From positions 1-64,000 of the forward strand of contig JAKSYS010000009.1 of the NCBI GenBank assembly GCA_022925895.1: a stretch of DNA of 64,000 nucleotides, read 5' to 3'. Both the position numbers and the translations under genes were made by a program. This DNA is from Fragilaria crotonensis (lineage: Eukaryota; Bacillariophyta; Fragilariophyceae; Fragilariales; Fragilariaceae). Shown here in pieces: positions 44,195 through 55,201 of this stretch. Numbering within the stretch: position 1 is the first letter of the stretch; the number at the start of each line of letters is the position of its first letter. The notes under the pieces are model-generated. The model made no database searches. It was not told where the DNA came from and was given only the letters and a program-made list of their open reading frames with translations.

Positions 44195-47100
44195 ATGGCG
44201 TCCGTTGAAGCTGACGACGTCAACGATAGTCATGGTTCCAGTCGACAGGACGATATGGACATTGATAATGATGATGAGATCAAGGTGGAGAAGCCAGGAA
44301 ATGAAGATATCATTGCAGAAAACGAACCAACATTAGAACAACCACAACTGTCTGCGGTGGGTGTTGCGAACAAGAATGTTGATGATGGTGATAAATCAAC
44401 GAATGCAAATAGAATAATTGATCAAGAAAAAGTCAAGATGGAGACAGATACTGAAGTGACGAAGCATGACGAATCTGCACTGCCCATGATGGAGATGAAC
44501 GAGGATTCGGTAGACAAAAAGAGCGACGAAAGCGACGAGCTGGAGGACTCTGTAATGATTATCGATTCTCCGAATACTGCGAATGGTGATTCACATTCTC
44601 ATCTGACGCCATTACCCGATGATATCAGAGAGGATAAGCCGATTCTTACGGAAGGAATCGAACGTGTGCCTCAAGAAGAGGTCACCGAGAAGGGTAACGC
44701 TGTCAAGGAGCTTGAAATCATACCCGAAACTGAGGATACAACTCATCACAAGTCAGCAGAAACATCTAGGCCTACATTTATTGTGGAAGAGGAATCGGAT
44801 GATGACAATGACGAAGATGCCTTTTCTGCGTTTTCGAAGCGCAAACTCGAGACCAGCAGCTCTCCTCAAAAGAAGAAGCAGAAGCGCATCGAAATCAAAC
44901 TTGCTTCGAAAAAATCAAAGACTACCAAGAATCTCAAGGAGGAGCCTGTAGTCGTGTCACAACTATCAGTGTATCAATCTGAAATAATGCCCGAGTACAT
45001 TGCCGACCTCCAAGGCGCAGCGCATGAAGCTGAGCAAGAACTGGAAGAGCGCTTGGCATTCTATGCCGAAACTCATGAAGATCAGGATCCAAGGGTTCAA
45101 GCAAAGCTAAAGGCGAAACATAAGCAGGACTGTGAATCGGAGCTGAAGGCAATTGCAGCGGAAGACGAAATGACTCAAAAGGAAATTTATCAAATAGTAC
45201 AACTCCAATTGAAGGAAAAACTCGCCTCCACCAGCCAAAACATTGAACGGTTGCGTGCCAGGGCTGCTAGCGACGAACAAAGGGATCTTCAGAAACTCCT
45301 TCAAATGTACAATGAAAAGTTGAGTTCCGAACAAGCCAAGATACAAAACGACATGAAGCTCCTGTCTCAACGGCAAGCCCAAGAAATGCACAAACAGATG
45401 CAACAACATCGTTTGAATGCTCGCCAACGTGGTATTCCAGATCAAATGGCGAACGCTGAATGGGCGCAACTGTCGCAACAACTCCAAGACAGAAATGGGC
45501 GCCTGCTGCAGGAGTTCAAAATCAAGGGTGACGAATTCAAGACACGATGCGAGCAAGAATATTTGCAGGAACGCGAAAAGTGTCGCAAGCACCAAGAAAA
45601 GAGACGGAAAGACATGGAACATTCCATGCGGAAGATTATCACACGCATGCATCAGAATTTCAAAATTCAGCAGCAGAGGTATATCAAGCGCCATTTGCAA
45701 CGCATCAGCAAGAAGAGGAACGAAGTGCTTGCTCGTATGAACGGATTACCTCCTCCCGCGGAAACGGTGAATCTTTTGAAAGATATCTTGTCCAACGCCA
45801 ACGATGATCGCAAAGAGCTGCAATCTCCTCTTCCCATCAAGTCTTGCTCCATCCAAATGTCTTCCACAGAAGAGTCATCGGAATACCCTGCTGCAGTCAG
45901 ACACAGGCATCGAAATGCAATCATGAGTAACATTCCAGGTCAGCTTGGAGTGGAAATCCACAATGAAGGTCTTTGGATCAACCCGATCAAGGAAAAGACA
46001 GAAGAAACCAAGCAGAACGACGTTAAAGCGGTTGAGGAGGATACTGCCCAAAACACTGAATTTATTCCGTGGGGTGTCAAGGCTCGCGAGATCCTTCACA
46101 CACTTGTCTGTGGTGAAATTCCAATCGGATATGGCTCCGATCGATTTGATTTTGGTGATGCAGTTGCGCTTCAAGGCGGGTGCATCCGTTGCATAATCAC
46201 TGATTTTCGAACGGGTGAAACCACCGCTTCGAAGCAACGAGCAGAATGCGTAAAGCAACATGAAGACGAAGGCATCCAAGAACTGGAGGCGAAGGTATCG
46301 CAGCTGTCACAGTTGATGCTTGACGCCAACAAGAATGTTCAGAAAGCTGAGTCTGATGAAAGGGAATGCACGACTTCACTGGACAAAGCTTTGAAAGATC
46401 TAACCAAAGCAAACAAATCCATGAGTGACTTCAGAACGAAGTACGGCCGTTACTTCGGTCCAGGTAAGGCGCGCTTAGGCGATTCTTTTCAACAGCGACG
46501 ATGCCCGTGCTAACACCTTCTCCACAGACGGATTGCCAGTCAAAACGGCCAACCCACAAGACCAGCAGAAGCTTTCCCACGCGTCGCACCGATACAAGAC
46601 AAATGTCGAAGCGGCGGAGCAGAAGGAAAAAGTAGCCCGGCATTTATTGGCCGAGGCGAAGGCTGCCACGCTAAAGTTGCAAGGAATAGAAAAGCAAGCT
46701 CAAAAGGCGGCAGCGGCGGCATCAACAATATTGCGAAAGCGCAAGACGTTGATTCAAGATAAATCAAAGTCAAGTAAACAACGACTCTCAGAAACCGCCG
46801 ACTTTGAGAGGGCGTCCACCCGCGTTTCTGATATTGTTGCTGCTTTCAAAATGACAGCAGACCGTCGTCGCGAACAGCTTGCCCTCAAACGAAGCAACAG
46901 TGCAAAGATTAGTTGGGTGCAGGGGCTGCAAGGTGTCCCGGGCCCGATAAGAAAAAGTCTATGGCACAAGATGCACCGACGAAGACAACAACAAATTGAT
47001 CTTCGGCCGCCCATTGACATGATGCTGAACGAATTGAAACAATCGATGGAAGAAAAGAATCGCAACTCGAAGGTGTCATCTTCTGACGACAAGGAAGATA

Positions 47101-48442
47101 GTGTCGTGCGTGCTGAACAGCTGTTCTTGTTGGCAGCGCACCCGGTAGCGCCACCGAATGGAACGCTTGGCACTGTACCACCAAGGACGACCAATGCCCC
47201 TTGGGCCGAACCCGGTTGGCACCTCGTGCTAGACGTTGAGAAGGAGGTTCGGAAGCGCAATATCCTTCCTTGCCCTCCCTCATTTCGCTTGATGCAAAAG
47301 ATTCAATCAGAAACATGTTCCACGCCTGGGCGCCAGGCAGCTTCGTTTCTGCGAACCAATCACATGCGAGCACTTTCGGCTCCTCTTTCGGCTGTGGCAC
47401 AAGCCATCAGTCTCGCAGAAACCAGCCCTTTGATAGCAGAGAAAGCTGAGTACTCTGAAGGTGACCCGCTCAATATACCGAAGGACGTTATGATGAGTGG
47501 CTATCAATTCGCTGTGAAAGCTCCCCTAAGTCTTCGACTGCCCAGCGTCGAAAACCCGCTGCAAAATGTGATGATTCTGTGGAATCGACTTCCGCAAAGG
47601 GCGCTGACGAGCAAAAGAGTCAGTTGGGTCAATCGCTCCAGCCGAAGCCACAGCCTGCCAAGGCTTCGACGACTCCGAAGAATCCACTGCCGGCAGCCGC
47701 AATTCCCAAACCCCAACTGGTCCGTCGCACTTCTACGAAGGGCGAAAATCCCGTTCGTCGCCGACCTTCGAAGAAACAGCAACCTGGCGAAGGTGCACCT
47801 CGTATGGTCCAACAATTGGTTCCACCGCAACATGCGGCTCCCGGATCCATCCCGCAACAACAGCAAGCGTCGAAACAAGTCGTCGCCCAAAATATGGGCC
47901 AGCAGCAACAGCAGCAGCCAATGAACGTGCGATATGCACAGCAAGCAACGACATCGCCAGCAGCCATGAATGCACAACAGTACAATCAGCAGTTCATGCA
48001 GCAAGTGGCACCTCCGGCGTCGAATCAACACGTTGGTCATGGACTACCACCTCAGCAACTTCAACAAGCCATGCCCTCTCCGCAGCATTTGTTACCTCAA
48101 CCTCCTCAGCAGTACGCTAGCCCTCAACAACAGGCCTACCAACAGCATCGTCAAATGCGATTGATGCAGGAACAACAGCGGCAGCAACTACAGCAGCAGC
48201 AGCAGCAACACCAAACTCAACAACAACAAGCTCAACAGCAGCAACAACAACAACACCAAACACAGCAGCAACAGCAGCAGAGTCGGCAAGGGTATCCACA
48301 AGGTCAGCAAATGCAATTCTTTCCGCCGGTAATGCAACGTCAAGGTTCTTTTCAACAGCGAGGTGTGCCACCGCATTCTGGATTACAGCATCCATCTCAG
48401 GTGCGACACACATCTCAGCATGGCCAGGGAGAGGACTTATGA
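44195..48442 (+). CDS. Large coiled-coil, glutamine-rich protein, probably nuclear
   Basis: Exon 1 (44195-46463) and exon 2 (from 46528) are separated by a 64-base intron (gtaagg...tccacag) joining YFGP to DGLPVKTANP. An acidic N-terminus with basic PQKKKQKR leads to about 300 residues of coiled coil (45000-45740: MHKQMQQHRLNARQRG, QEREKCRKHQEKRRKDME). Further charged helices follow, then a C-terminal region of about 280 residues rich in Gln, Pro and His with several Q runs (47880-48300). The frame changes between about 47440 and 47580. Reading MMSGYQFAVKAP in one frame and RCESSPKSSTAQRRKPAAK in the other are both possible, so either a small intron or a one-base indel lies there. I recognise no family. 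GTG at 44189 is not the start; ATG 44195 has the good context gaccATGg. Confidence 0.72.
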
Positions 48443-48693
48443 TGAACGACATGGGCAACCATTAGTTCTGTCATATTTATAGCAAATGGGTTTTTTCTTA
48501 TGATGCATTTATTAATAATTCAGCGCGCCAACTGTAAATTACTATCTACCTTTTGGTTTTCGTAAAACATGCACGCATACAGCAGCACCATACACATATA
48601 TCTTTCGACCGCAAGCTGATTTTCGTTCCAAAAAAATTGCGTTTTGTCATGACAATTTTCAAAAAAAAGAGGTTGTGTGGACAACAACTCTAT

Positions 48694-49772
48694 CTACTTG
48701 GTTTGGTTCTTAACTCCCTCAATACGTGCACGAATCGCATCTTGATCTCCCAAATAACGTCCCTGAAGAGGAGCAATGGCACCAGCCTGTGGAATGGGCC
48801 GAAGGTCATCATCGAGTTCATAAATGAGTGGCGTTCCCGTGGGGATGTTGAGTTCGGCAATGGTCCCCTCATCAATGCCGTCCAAATGCTTCACCAGGGC
48901 TCGGAGGGAATTGCCGTGTGCCGTCACCAAGACAGTCTTTCCTTCCTTGAGGTAAGGAACGATTTCCTTTTCGTAGTACGGAACGACACGGTCCAAGGTG
49001 GTGGCCAAGGATTCGGTGAACTCTGCTGGAAATTCAAAGCCAGCATAACGTGGGTCGTTGGATGGGTGATGCTCACTTGTCTTGTCCACAGTAGGAGGAG
49101 GAACATCGTAGGATCGTCTCCAGACTAGGACCTGATCCTTACCATAATGATCCACAGTTTGCTGCTTGTCGAGTCCCTGAAGAGCACCATAGTGACGCTC
49201 GTTGAGTTCCCAGGCCTTGTGTGTGGGGATCCACATCAATTCTGTCTGTTCCAAAACATGCCAAAGTGTTCGAATGGCACGCTGCAGGAGGGAGGTAAAG
49301 GCAACATCAGCCTTGATGCCCTCGGCCTTGATGAGCTTTCCTGCGTCGATGACTTCCTCGTGACCCTTGGGGGAGAGAGGACAGTCGTACCATCCAGTGA
49401 ACTTGTTTTCCAAATTCCAAGTCGATTCTCCGTGTCGCACAAGCACCAATGTGTGCTTATCAGCGGCCTGCACAAACGCGAAGCTGTGGGTGATGTATGT
49501 GAAGAAGACATAAAGTGAGAAAGGAAGGAAGCGTGACGATGGATGCAATGCACACCACCAGATTCATGTAGTAACTGCCGGTAGTCAAAACCGTCTCCAG
49601 GTGATCGTCTCGAGAACAGTATCGTACGTCAAGATATCATAACTTCTCACTCCTCAGCGAGTACTCACAGAACCACCCTCGACCTTTGCACATGCACACA
49701 TACATCATGGGCTTACCTGCGAGAGAATAAAGCGCGGGAGGCTATCAAGCGAGAGGAAGAAACAGCAAACAT
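48694..49772 (-). CDS. gpmA: 2,3-bisphosphoglycerate-dependent phosphoglycerate mutase, mitochondrial
   Basis: Interconverts 3- and 2-phosphoglycerate. Exon 1 (49772-49717) and exon 2 (49483-48694) give 281 residues. The 233-base intron (gtaagc...cccacag) splits a Ser codon so that RALFSR joins SFAFVQAADKHTLVLVRHG. Exon 1 encodes a classic mitochondrial presequence (MFAVSSSRLIASRALFSR). The enzyme has RHGESTWN with the phosphorylated His, FTGWYDCPLSPKG, ELNERHYGALQG, RRSYDVPPP and TAHGNSLRAL with the second active-site His; the length fits dPGM. A mitochondrial location fits the known diatom arrangement, where the lower half of glycolysis runs in mitochondria. A longer intron-reading ORF (MHPSSRFLPF...) is an artefact of the intron. 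It converges with the coiled-coil gene. Confidence 0.93.
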
Positions 49773-50442
49773 CGTACGAGATTTGATTTCGATTCGATTA
49801 TGAAGACTAATAAGACAGCGTAATATATATGGATCTAATGAATTTGTGGTAGGTAGAGGAAGAGGTACGCCGACGACAATTATCAAATAGGATATGCAGT
49901 GTATACGATGTATAAGAGCATGAATAAATGCATATATCATATAGTACAAGATACTTGTATATATTTTATGCATAGTAGGGCAGTACGCATCGAGTACTGC
50001 ACTACCAAATGACCGTCTATGAAAAGGCACGAATTTCAGATCGAATCGACCTCTCTGGATCAAACGTCGGCAGCAGGAGCGACGACACTGCCGCTTTTTC
50101 AGAACTGTGGGTGCTGTGTGTTCTGTCGCAAATGCAGAGTTCGTAGTCCTCCTATCGTCAATATGTAGTACTGTAATGCGATGTTACTGTGTACTGTGTA
50201 TGAGACAACTCAAAAGTCAAGTACACCGAGTACAGTAATTAGTGTGGAAATAAAATTTGTGTGGCGAAGTTACCGGCAGACTTTATGATGGAGAAGAGAT
50301 GGAATGATGAAAACGACATTAATTCGAAACACTCTACAAGCAACTATGTTCATACCAGTGGAATGAAACAGAACGGACTATTTCCATGTCAAGCAGCAAC
50401 AACATTACTCGAGTAGGAGTATGCATAACCATGTCGTCGTCA
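49773..50442. promoter_or_regulatory. Upstream region of the phosphoglycerate mutase gene, GTAC-rich
   Basis: About 670 bases between the mutase start and the 3' end of the DUF1995 gene. AT-rich at 49800-49980, then GTAC motifs at 49945-50240 (agtacaagatacttg, gcagtacgcatcgagtactg, gtagtactgta, gtactgtgta, caagtacaccgagtac). No gene is seen. Confidence 0.4.
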
Positions 50443-51808
50443 CTATAGTCTCATCATGCCATTCACAAAGTCACCAAACTGGTCAAGGAATCCTCCTCCG
50501 GCTCCCTTACCCTGCGCCAAACCATTCTCCACATCATAAATGTCTTCCACTTCAGGATTGGACGGCAGTCGGTCCAAACTGGCAATCAATCGGTATCCAC
50601 CGGCCTCGGTGGCAGTTTCATCTTCTTGCCACACGGAAAAGGATCGCGGCCAAACTCGGGTCAGGGCACCCCACGGTAGTGTTCGGAGGTAGTACGTGTA
50701 GACCAGCGGGTCAATCAACCGTTCTCGCAACAACCGACCTGCCATTCCAAAGCCAGTGACGCCCATATCGACCAATTTCGGATTGACAAAGACTGTTAGT
50801 TTCAAATTTGGTGCCGTCTGTTCCGTCGTTAGCAACAACTTTTCGACGGAATCAGATTCGCTCGCCTTGGGACAAAAGAAAAGAACCAAGACGTCGTTGA
50901 CGACATTTTGAACTTGTACACCTCCACACGATGAGAATTGAACACACGGAGGTACGAGATGATTTCCTGCCCAATCCCGTCGTGCCAGAGCCGCACTTCC
51001 CTCATCAGGAAAGTAAATGCGTGCCACTGGTCCATCGTATTTTACTGGTTGTTTTTGCGAAGGATCCACACGACCATCTGATCGAATGATTTGAATGTAG
51101 TCTTGTCGCATTTGTTGAATTTCCTCACTGTCATCATCCTTTGGTTCTCCCAAATCTCTCAAATTTGCTTTTGCTTGTGACAAGTTCTTGAGTTCTTGCA
51201 TTCGCATATCTTGTACACCGGGAATCATGGCATAACACAGAGCAGTGGTGAACTTTTGCATAAATTCAGAACTAGATTTCAACAAGGTGTACGTTTCGTC
51301 CCCCACAGAGGTATCAAAATCAACTCGGCATCGTGCGGACGACGACGACCCTGCCACCAATTCCGCATATCGGGCAGTTGCTTCGGCTGCAATTTCGGCC
51401 GAATCGTCCAGTGAATCTGGAAGTTCGGTCGGTTGGCCTGTAACAGCATATCAGATGTTTGGAAATGAGATATGCAAAGGCAAGTTCAAAGTTTGGTGAG
51501 TGCAAGAATTAGGATTGAGACATGTCGTTTAGGGAGTACTCAATTCCAGGAACATATGATGGCATGCTAGTTGGTACCTGAGGTTGTATACCGTCGAACG
51601 TTCAAAACTAGTACACCTCCACGTCAACCCTCAACCACAATCAACAAAGGCGACCCTTGGTTTACTCATAGGAACACTCACCAACATCAACGGCTCGTTG
51701 TTGTGACGAGGAAACGACACGACTGTAACGACTTGTCCATTGGCCTGGGGCTACGAACGCCGCAGCGCTCGTCATTAGGAGAAGGGGGAGGCAACGATAA
51801 TGGCGCAT
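50443..51808 (-). CDS. DUF1995-domain protein, plastid-targeted
   Basis: Exon 1 (51808-51682) and exon 2 (51437-50443) give 373 residues; a 244-base intron joins RAVDV to GQPTELPDS within a Gly codon. Exon 1 is a signal peptide (MRHYRCLPLLLMTSAAAF) ending in SAAAFVAPG, the diatom plastid-import motif, followed by an Arg/Ser-rich transit region. The mature part matches DUF1995: IYFPDEGSAALARRDW, VLVLFFCPKA, LTVFVNPKLVDMG.TGFGMAGRLLRERL, YYLRTLPWGALTRVWPRSFSVW, GGYRLIASLDRLPS. In plants this domain occurs in thylakoid-associated proteins with roles in photosystem assembly; the biochemical function is unknown. The ATG at 51360 is internal. ATG 51856 would add 16 residues. Confidence 0.86.
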
Positions 51809-52345
51809 GTCAAATTGGAACGCGAATTTGTACGATGTACAATGAACTATTGACAATCGAACAATAGTGAAGAAGGATAGATTTGGATTGTCATCACCAG
51901 ACGAAGCGGACTGCGGAGGGAGAAGATCGGATATGCAAGAGAGTCAGGAATGCGCGGTGGGTTTCCACTCCAAGTTTCGCTCTGCATACTGGATGTACCA
52001 ATAGTGCTACATCAGCACTGCTACCTGGTTTAGGTCAATGGGTACGGTATGTCGTACAGTAGTGAAAGTATATCTTCAAAGGTAGAGTACCAGTAAGTAC
52101 AATAGAATTTCGACTCTTCAGTCCGCGCCTGACATGAGCTTCTCGCCGTTCGAGTCCACACTCTACTATGCATAGAGTGATATTCTCTTACGTGCAGGCA
52201 AAGGCCGCACTTTGAGTTTGAGTTACTCCCAGAGTGAAAAGCCAGCAATACACGCAAGAAGCACAACAACAACAGTCCTGCACGATCGAGAATTCTGTTC
52301 AATACAACATAGCATACAGCATTGCACGCCACCGTTTTGGACACA
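51809..52345. promoter_or_regulatory. Divergent upstream region
   Basis: About 540 bases between the DUF1995 gene (-) and the small gene (+). A GTAC patch at 52040-52105 (gggtacggtatgtcgtacag, gagtaccagtaagtac) lies mid-way. No ORF is convincing. Confidence 0.38.
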
Positions 52346-52576
52346 ATGACGACGACAAAGCAGCCTGCTGACGGCGAGAACGAAGGAGAGAAACGACCTG
52401 CCGAGAATCCTGCCGAGCCCGCTGCTAGACGACTCCGACGCGATTGGTTGGCAGCTCCCACTGGTGGTAGACGACAACCACGGATTGGCAGCGAGTTTCA
52501 AGTTTCAATTCTTCCAAGTCCCTCGGATTTTTCAGCAACAAGTAGTGATGGCATGGAAGTGAAACCCGACAAATGA
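52346..52576 (+). CDS. Small uncharacterised protein with an ELM2-like motif
   Basis: ATG 52346 (acacaATGacgacg) opens 76 codons: a Glu/Pro-rich start, a basic AARRLRRDW, then PRIGSEFQVSILPSPSD, which resembles the opening of ELM2 domains (R.G..FQ..IP) seen in MYB-type chromatin proteins. The stop TGA at 52574 overlaps an ATG one frame back. That frame continues MMSTGGEATERVDAAVAII to agtag|gtaagc at about 52645, a plausible splice donor. One extra A in the AAA at 52571-52573 would fuse the two, so the real gene may be longer and spliced. The gene is plausible, its extent is not settled, and the function is unknown. Confidence 0.4.
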   Translation: MTTTKQPADGENEGEKRPAENPAEPAARRLRRDWLAAPTGGRRQPRIGSEFQVSILPSPSDFSATSSDGMEVKPDK

Positions 52577-53068
52577 TGAGCACTGGGGGGGAGGCTACGG
52601 AGCGAGTAGATGCTGCAGTTGCCATAATTCGGTCGACTAGTAGGTAAGCGAGAACGGCAATTGCCTCAACAATCAGCAGACCTGACAACCGGATTGCAAA
52701 AGAGCACAGTGGAGCAGGAGTTGTGGTTTCGAGAGGTAGGAAATAATACTAGCCAGCCGTATCTCTGCCACCGAGGACTTGTGTGCCCCGTCCAGTGAAG
52801 TGGCACCTCTCCACCTGTTGCGAAAAATGTATGCCGTTTTTGTGCTCCATTGCTGGTTGTGGTATCGTCATAACTGTCTGTGCCAGACATGTGCCACGTC
52901 CAACTAAGAGGGACGTGAAAGGGAAATTGTCAATCTAGCAGCAATCAACACAGAAGTCCGTGTATTCACTTTCACATACTACAAAGTCTGATGGGTCGTT
53001 TCTGTATTAATGGTCACCCACATCTAGTACTCTCCACAAATGACAAAAGGACACATTGTATGAAAATC
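52577..53068. other. Spacer between the small gene and the NYN cluster
   Basis: About 490 bases with no convincing ORF apart from the possible continuation of the small gene to about 52645. A minus-strand ORF at 52666-52890 has no recognisable content. Confidence 0.4.
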
Positions 53069-54526
53069 CTAAAAGGAACGCTTTAAGCTTCGCACACGCC
53101 AAGTATCCTTGACTTTGTAAAATTCAAATTCATCCGGAAATTGTTGAAGCATGTGCAAGATCCCCTTGAAGCCCAGTTTTCGAGCGTTAAAATCTGGTCG
53201 GTTGGCAGCCATGTAATCACCCAAGAACGAAACCAATGTCCAACCATCATCACGGTCCGGATCGGCAACAGAATTCAATAGTTGATGAAAGTATGTAACC
53301 TCTTGACGAAGAGACAATTCACCTTCATTGTCATCGTCGTCGTCACCATCCTCGTCGTCGTCCTCAATTTCAAATCGTAAACTCCGAACTAAATGATCCG
53401 AATTCTCAACATCATGCAGAACTTCAAAGTCGTGGGGGTAGTTTCGGAACATGTCAACGTAGCTTGCATAGCCTCGTTCTCCCAAATTGAAATCTTGCAA
53501 GGCGTCGGCTGCCATGTATGCCACGCGATGATCCACGCGACTCAACGATACCCATCGAAATTCGTCGTCCTCGTCTGCCATGGACATTAATTCATTGTGG
53601 AAGAACAAAAGCTCGTAGTTACTCAGAGTTTGTATCAAACCCTTCGCATTGGGTTCTACCTTGGCAGCAATCGCTTTTCCACCATTGTTGGCTGCAGGGC
53701 CTTTTGCTTTACTCTTGTCGGGGACAGGTGCGTCCAGAGATTCGCTGGTGGTGGTCGGTGGAGCGGTGGATGGCGAACCAGCAATAAGGGGCAACCCAGT
53801 CCAAAGGCTACGAACACGTTCAATCCAATTGGGTTCATGATTCTCTGGTTCCTTCACAACTTCCGTTTCGGTTGGCTCATCTGATTTCTCAGTCTCGTCC
53901 ACAACCTCCTCCTCCTCTTCTTCTTCCTCCTCCTCCTCCTCTTCCACAATTTTGGGATATTCCAATTCATCGGCACGGATAAAATGATCGCACGATTGCA
54001 CGAATGACTCCGAAGTTGTTTCTTGTCCTACTCCCACGACATGCTTTCCAGCTTCTCGTAGTCGTTGTGCCAAACGTCCAAAGTCGGATTCACCAGTAAT
54101 GAGAACAAATCCATCCAGGGTCCTGTTGGTATGTAACAAATCCATGGCATCAATCGTGACTGCCGAATCGGTACTGGCCTTTTTGGATGCCGATGACACA
54201 AAGGCTTGGACGGGAACAATAGAATGATCTTGACATGTCAGCTTCCAGGGATGATTCGATGCCATGGCAAAATCACCATAAGCTCGTCGAACGGATGGAT
54301 CACCACCAATGGCAATGATTTCATCCAATATTAACTTTATTTTGGAATGCTCACAACAATCGGCATCAATCAATACTGCATACTTCAAAGGGCGTTCTGA
54401 CGACAATGACGATAACGATGATGATGATGATGATAATAAGTATCGGTGATGTTGCAGCTGCAGCCTTGCCGTGGCACTTCGGACCAAAGGTAGACGCGGG
54501 GCACCAAGAGACAGGACTCGTCGCAT
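53069..54526 (-). CDS. NYN-domain protein with OST-HTH-like C-terminal regions (NYN copy 1)
   Basis: 485 codons without introns from ATG 54526. An Arg-rich, Ser-rich N-terminus (MRRVLSLGAPRLPLVRSATAR) looks like a mitochondrial presequence. The NYN (PIN-like, LabA/DUF88) domain follows: YAVLIDADCCEHSK, VRRAYGDF, IVPVQAF, STDSAVTIDAMDLLHT, DGFVLITGESDFGRLAQRLREAGKHVVGVG; the Asp residues in LIDAD, IDAMD and ESDF fit the acidic active site of NYN ribonucleases. A run of 14-16 Glu comes next, then two similar C-terminal segments of about 70 residues (FFHNELMSMADEDDEFRWVSLS and YFHQLLNSVADPDRDDGWTLVS) that look like winged-helix OST-HTH/LOTUS RNA-binding domains. RNA is the likely substrate. Two shorter paralogues follow downstream. 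Confidence 0.83.
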   Translation of the reverse strand: MRRVLSLGAPRLPLVRSATARLQLQHHRYLLSSSSSSLSSLSSERPLKYAVLIDADCCEHSKIKLILDEIIAIGGDPSVRRAYGDFAMASNHPWKLTCQDHSIVPVQAFVSSASKKASTDSAVTIDAMDLLHTNRTLDGFVLITGESDFGRLAQRLREAGKHVVGVGQETTSESFVQSCDHFIRADELEYPKIVEEEEEEEEEEEEEVVDETEKSDEPTETEVVKEPENHEPNWIERVRSLWTGLPLIAGSPSTAPPTTTSESLDAPVPDKSKAKGPAANNGGKAIAAKVEPNAKGLIQTLSNYELLFFHNELMSMADEDDEFRWVSLSRVDHRVAYMAADALQDFNLGERGYASYVDMFRNYPHDFEVLHDVENSDHLVRSLRFEIEDDDEDGDDDDDNEGELSLRQEVTYFHQLLNSVADPDRDDGWTLVSFLGDYMAANRPDFNARKLGFKGILHMLQQFPDEFEFYKVKDTWRVRSLKRSF

Positions 54527-55201
54527 TATTGCAGTTGCTGCCACTCCTCCCTGTACGGTGCTATGCAGATACAGAATCAATAGAAATCAGAATGAATGCT
54601 GTAGATTCTTGTCGAGACTACCTGTCTAACACAACATGTACAATGACGAAAAGCCGATCGGTTATGTTTCAATCGATGGTACTCGGAGTATCTTGTATCT
54701 GGTTTGCAGTCGTCCACCATCACTTTTTCGGTGGCGGGAGGCGGTTGAGTCACTGCGAACTGGCAACTGTGTTGTCTGTGTAGTTCTACAAATACTGTAG
54801 TACCTTCATTCACTGTACAGTACCGACCAGAACCACAGCGCATCTTCACGGAAAGCGGGTGAAGAATCTTTCCCATCAAATCGGGTTTCGGCGAAAAATC
54901 GAACGGCACTCAAGGTTTAGCACTGTATGGTACAGTACGGTCGAAGATGGCACATGGCACATGGCACATGGCACCCGAACCCAACACCCAACGCGACAAG
55001 GAAGGGAACAGTTACAAGGAGAACAGTACAGTACTTTGAGTACTCGAGTGCGAGTGTTTTTGAGTACCAGTATCCACGTACTGTACATCCATGCATCCAT
55101 GCAGCATCTCGCACATACAAGTACCAGTACTTGTACTCGTATTACTGTCGAACATCTGCTGGCCGCTGGCCATCACATTTACCTGTCAACCAAATATAAC
55201 C
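54527..55201. promoter_or_regulatory. Divergent promoter with very dense GTAC palindromes
   Basis: 675 bases between NYN copy 1 (-) and the methyltransferase gene (+). Between 54675 and 55145 GTAC occurs well over a dozen times (atggtactcggagta, actgtacagtaccg, ggtacagtacggt, cagtacagtactttgagta, gtaccagtacttgtactcg). At 54949-54972 there is also a short ATGGCAC tandem repeat. The role is inferred. Confidence 0.45.

Noticed and set aside
47504-48458. Minus-strand ORFs rich in Leu, Val and Ala near the polyQ region
   Set aside because: They are the complement of CAG/CAA runs; the plus-strand Q-rich frame continues a long gene.
48553-49128. Plus-strand ORF of 191 codons
   Set aside because: Antisense to phosphoglycerate mutase and without recognisable content.
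53393-53884. Plus-strand ORFs opposite NYN copy 1
   Set aside because: Shadows of the minus-strand NYN/OST-HTH gene.
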